A stretch of DNA of 64,000 bases from UBA5078 sp033721235. Lineage in GTDB: Bacteria > Pseudomonadota > Gammaproteobacteria > Pseudomonadales > Pseudohongiellaceae. The stretch covers positions 1 through 64,000 of the forward strand of contig JAWWAY010000014.1 of NCBI GenBank assembly GCA_033721235.1, in the 5' to 3' direction. Below the pieces are notes generated by a model. That model made no database searches and was not told the origin of the DNA. It was given only the letters and a program-made list of their open reading frames with translations. Below, piece after piece: positions 61,620 through 64,000 of the stretch; positions within the stretch are counted from its first letter, which is position 1, and each line of letters opens with the position of its first letter. The translations under genes were made by a program, and so were the position numbers.

Positions 61620-62546
61620 TTAGCCGGACACGGCCCTATCGCGCCCACTCTGTTTTGCTTTGTAGAGATTTTCATCCGCCTTTGCTAAGAGCTCATCACG
61701 CGAACTCTCGCTATCAGCATCAACAGCCGCAAAACCAATGCTAACCGTAACGTGATTGAATGGCGATTCCTCATGAGGAATCGATAGGCGACGAACGGCT
61801 TCTAACATTTTTTTCGCTATTACCTGTGCGCCCAGCAAATCGGTTTCAGGCAAGATGCACGCAAACTCCTCTCCACCGTAGCGTGCAAAAACATCATGGG
61901 GTCTTCGCATGACGCTCCGCAAAGCCTTTGCGATGCTGCGCAGACAATCATCCCCAGCCAAGTGTCCATAGCGATCGTTAAAGCGCTTAAAATAGTCCAC
62001 ATCAACGATCCCCACCACCATGCCAAGATTATCTCGCGCATGCTGACGAAGAGCTTTATCATAGGCATCATCGAAAAAACGTCGGTTGTACACGCATGTC
62101 AATCCGTCGACAAAGGCCATATTGCGAAGAAAGTCGGACTGAAACTTTAGTTTCAGATGCGCTTTGACGCGTTGCTTTAGCGTTGTTGCGTTCACAGGCT
62201 TTTTAATAAAGTCTACGCCACCGGCGTCCCAGCATGTGTTCTCTTCCTCCTCACTCTCTAAGCCGGTAACAAAAATCACCGGTATAGACTCTAGCTCTTT
62301 TATTAGCTTCAACTCGCGACAAGTTTCCCATCCGCTTTTCTGCGGCATGACCACATCCATTAGAATGAGATCCGGCTTCGTCTTTTGGCATAGCTCGATT
62401 GCCTTTGCTCCGGACGTGGCGGCTAAAATATTATAATCCGGCGAAAGGAGTGCATTAATCACCTGTATATTCAAAGACTGATCATCCACGACCAGTATAG
62501 TGGCTTCTTTTTGCAGGCTTGCAGTACTACTATGCTCGCTACTCAT
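61620..62546 (-). CDS. Response regulator with GGDEF domain (diguanylate cyclase)
   Basis: A 308-residue soluble protein. REC domain 15-130 with phospho-acceptor Asp64, then a GGDEF domain 140-305 with active-site GGEEF at 224-228 and a preceding inhibitory site RxxD (Arg215 to Asp218). It should synthesise c-di-GMP from two GTP when phosphorylated. The start codon overlaps the upstream stop by ATGA, so it is the output of the hybrid kinase-type protein at 62543. The PilZ protein at 10217 is a possible receptor. Confidence 0.95.
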   Translation of the reverse strand: MSSEHSSTASLQKEATILVVDDQSLNIQVINALLSPDYNILAATSGAKAIELCQKTKPDLILMDVVMPQKSGWETCRELKLIKELESIPVIFVTGLESEEEENTCWDAGGVDFIKKPVNATTLKQRVKAHLKLKFQSDFLRNMAFVDGLTCVYNRRFFDDAYDKALRQHARDNLGMVVGIVDVDYFKRFNDRYGHLAGDDCLRSIAKALRSVMRRPHDVFARYGGEEFACILPETDLLGAQVIAKKMLEAVRRLSIPHEESPFNHVTVSIGFAAVDADSESSRDELLAKADENLYKAKQSGRDRAVSG

Positions 62547-64000
62547 TCGACTATTCTCTTTAATTTTTTCAATAGTTTTTCTGCCACCACCGATGCTTCG
62601 TCAAATTCAAATGCAGCCATCGCAACATCTAGTTTCTGAGCATAGGCCTCGTTGTAAGAAAGAATACTACTTTTTAACTTTTCATAAAGTGGAAGCGATT
62701 CCATATTAGACTCTTGCAATAGCTGCAACAAGCGCTGCAAAGCCTCAGTCATTTCTGCTTCGTTGTACTCTGGCATTGTCTCACCGCCTTGCGTGGCAAG
62801 TAAGAATTCATCCAGCAAGCCTCTCATCCTCTCCTCGCCCGCACGCAGCTTCTCGTAAAATTCACCGTTAGGGTCTAGAACTTGGCCCGCTTGCATGCTT
62901 TTAAGTTTCAATTCGAGAGAGGCATAAGTCGCAGAAAGTTTGTTAAAGCCCAAAGAAGCAACATTCCCTTTCAGCGTATGAAAATAGCGTTTAGATTCCG
63001 ACACGCTCTGTATTGGATTTTGCAGCAAGGCTCTTTCATACTCTGAGTCCATTTTAGCGAGCAAAGACGCCAAAGCATCTTTATATAGGACTATTTGATT
63101 GCCTAAGCGCTCCAGGGCGACTTCAATTTCAATATCCTTCTCATGGCAATATTCTAGTATATTCTCAGCCGCTGCCGTTCCCTCCTTGCGCGCTCGCTGA
63201 CCATTCAAGGGTTTTCTACCCACAAGCGACTGAATAGTATTTATTAATTTGTTCAGATCGAATGGCTTTCCAATATGAGCATTCATACCGGCAGCCAGTG
63301 ACGCGTCTATATCGCTTTTGAAAACATTGGCGGTCATTGCGACTATGGGCAAATTTTCAAACTTGGCGTTTTTTCGAATCGCGCGGGTTGTCATATAGCC
63401 ATCCATACCCGGCATTTGTATATCCATTAACACCAGGTCAAAAGGTAGCGACTGAGACTCTAGCTCTTTAATGGCTTCGAGGCCGCCGGAGGCTATGACG
63501 ATGGAAGCCCCCTCCTCCTGAAGCAAACGCGAGGCGACCATTTGATTCATCACATTGTCTTCAACCAGGAGTAACTTCAAGCCTAATAAAGGGCTATGTT
63601 GTTCGGCTACGATATTTTCTTCATCACTTTCAAGGCGCCCCAGAGTGGACCGACAAACCGAAAGCAAGCGAGATTGAGAGACTGGCTTAATTAGTTTCCC
63701 GCCATAAGGTATTTCTGTGCTCAAGGAGTCCGTATCGCCGTTTATCGTCTCCTTACTATCCATTCTAATTAGGACTGTTTGCTTTGTTTTTTCCGCGCGC
63801 CCAAAAACATCTCGGTATATTGCTTTCACAGTGGCATCTGACAAACCCCAATCAAGAAAAATGAAATCGTATTCACGATTGAGCCCTTGCCCTAAAAACG
63901 TCAAGGCCGGTATGTGACCGGAAGCAAGGTCGACACTCCAATTTAAGCGCCCCAAAATTTTGGCCAAAGCCGTTCGTGTCGCTTCATTGTCGTCGATTAT
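62543..64000 (-). CDS. Multi-receiver/HPt signalling protein, C-terminal part (gene runs off the right edge)
   Basis: The frame is open to 64000 and begins there with IIDDNEATRTALAKIL, the start of a REC domain, so the upstream part (probably sensor and kinase domains) lies outside. Numbered from the Met at 63967: first REC with Asp39 (FIFLDWGLSD), second REC about 130-250 with Asp182 (LMDIQMPGMDG), HPt domain about 285-390 with His330 (YFHTLKGN). This matches hybrid histidine kinases of the BarA-like type, passing phosphate to the GGDEF response regulator whose gene overlaps its end (ATGA). Confidence 0.9.
   Translation of the reverse strand: MIDDNEATRTALAKILGRLNWSVDLASGHIPALTFLGQGLNREYDFIFLDWGLSDATVKAIYRDVFGRAEKTKQTVLIRMDSKETINGDTDSLSTEIPYGGKLIKPVSQSRLLSVCRSTLGRLESDEENIVAEQHSPLLGLKLLLVEDNVMNQMVASRLLQEEGASIVIASGGLEAIKELESQSLPFDLVLMDIQMPGMDGYMTTRAIRKNAKFENLPIVAMTANVFKSDIDASLAAGMNAHIGKPFDLNKLINTIQSLVGRKPLNGQRARKEGTAAAENILEYCHEKDIEIEVALERLGNQIVLYKDALASLLAKMDSEYERALLQNPIQSVSESKRYFHTLKGNVASLGFNKLSATYASLELKLKSMQAGQVLDPNGEFYEKLRAGEERMRGLLDEFLLATQGGETMPEYNEAEMTEALQRLLQLLQESNMESLPLYEKLKSSILSYNEAYAQKLDVAMAAFEFDEASVVAEKLLKKLKRIVE

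Noticed and set aside
1..64000. tRNA, rRNA or CRISPR arrays
   Set aside because: I saw no cloverleaf-like conserved T-loop (GGTTCRANTC) next to a gene gap, no rRNA signature, and no regularly spaced direct repeats of 24-40 bp.

Overview
The window looks like chromosome of a free-living, aquatic (probably marine) gammaproteobacterium of about 50% GC. Supporting this are a GlrK/YfhG/GlrR-type two-component cluster, an FNR/Anr gene next to hemN, purE-purK, several TonB-dependent receptors, a REP-associated tyrosine transposase with its terminal repeats, and an ABC-exported surface polysaccharide region. No rRNA, tRNA, CRISPR array, prophage or conjugative element was recognised. Genus cannot be settled from the sequence alone.

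Layout. 0-6.6 kb: the 3' end of a heme-type sensor-like protein, a solitary REP-like hairpin, a secreted protein, a DUF3817 membrane protein, a LysR regulator divergent from a CurA-like reductase, an alpha/beta hydrolase divergent from a CGNR regulator, an MscS channel and the frameshifted remnant of an SbtA-like bicarbonate transporter. 6.6-12.9 kb: purE-purK, then small exported or signalling proteins (tandem VOC, TPR, PilZ, a lipoprotein, an EF-hand protein). 13-16.5 kb: the glrK-yfhG-glrR operon. 16.6-23 kb: an anaerobic or microaerobic block. hemN-fnr is followed by an operon-like group of three exported proteins: a cytochrome c fused to a PHM-like copper monooxygenase, a PKD-like partner, and a Met/His-rich protein. 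The same 14-bp perfect FNR box stands upstream of hemN and of the copper/cytochrome gene. 23-23.8 kb: an intact RAYT element. 24-31 kb: a DUF5916 outer-membrane protein and a 1507-residue mosaic subtilase.

31-53 kb is cell-surface territory: a sulfotransferase, a GT-C-like membrane protein, a beta-propeller phytase, a YdfG-type dehydrogenase, a 1404-residue multi-glycosyltransferase, two TonB receptors, a leucine-rich-repeat protein and a trypsin-like protease, then a five-gene operon of Wzm/Wzt ABC exporter, GNAT protein, LpxL-like acyltransferase and GT2 glycosyltransferase. 53-64 kb: a TPR protein, a methyltransferase, another TonB receptor next to a cytochrome b561, an esterase-like hydrolase, a MATE exporter, and a REC-GGDEF protein overlapped by a multi-REC/HPt histidine-kinase-type protein that runs off the right edge.

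The best candidates for something undescribed are: (1) the putative FNR-controlled cytochrome/copper monooxygenase operon at 19.2-23.0 kb, with a full set of predicted copper ligands and a putative copper-binding partner; (2) the RAYT element and its solo hairpin relative, both of which abut stop codons exactly; and (3) the four-module glycosyltransferase together with the Wzm/Wzt export operon.
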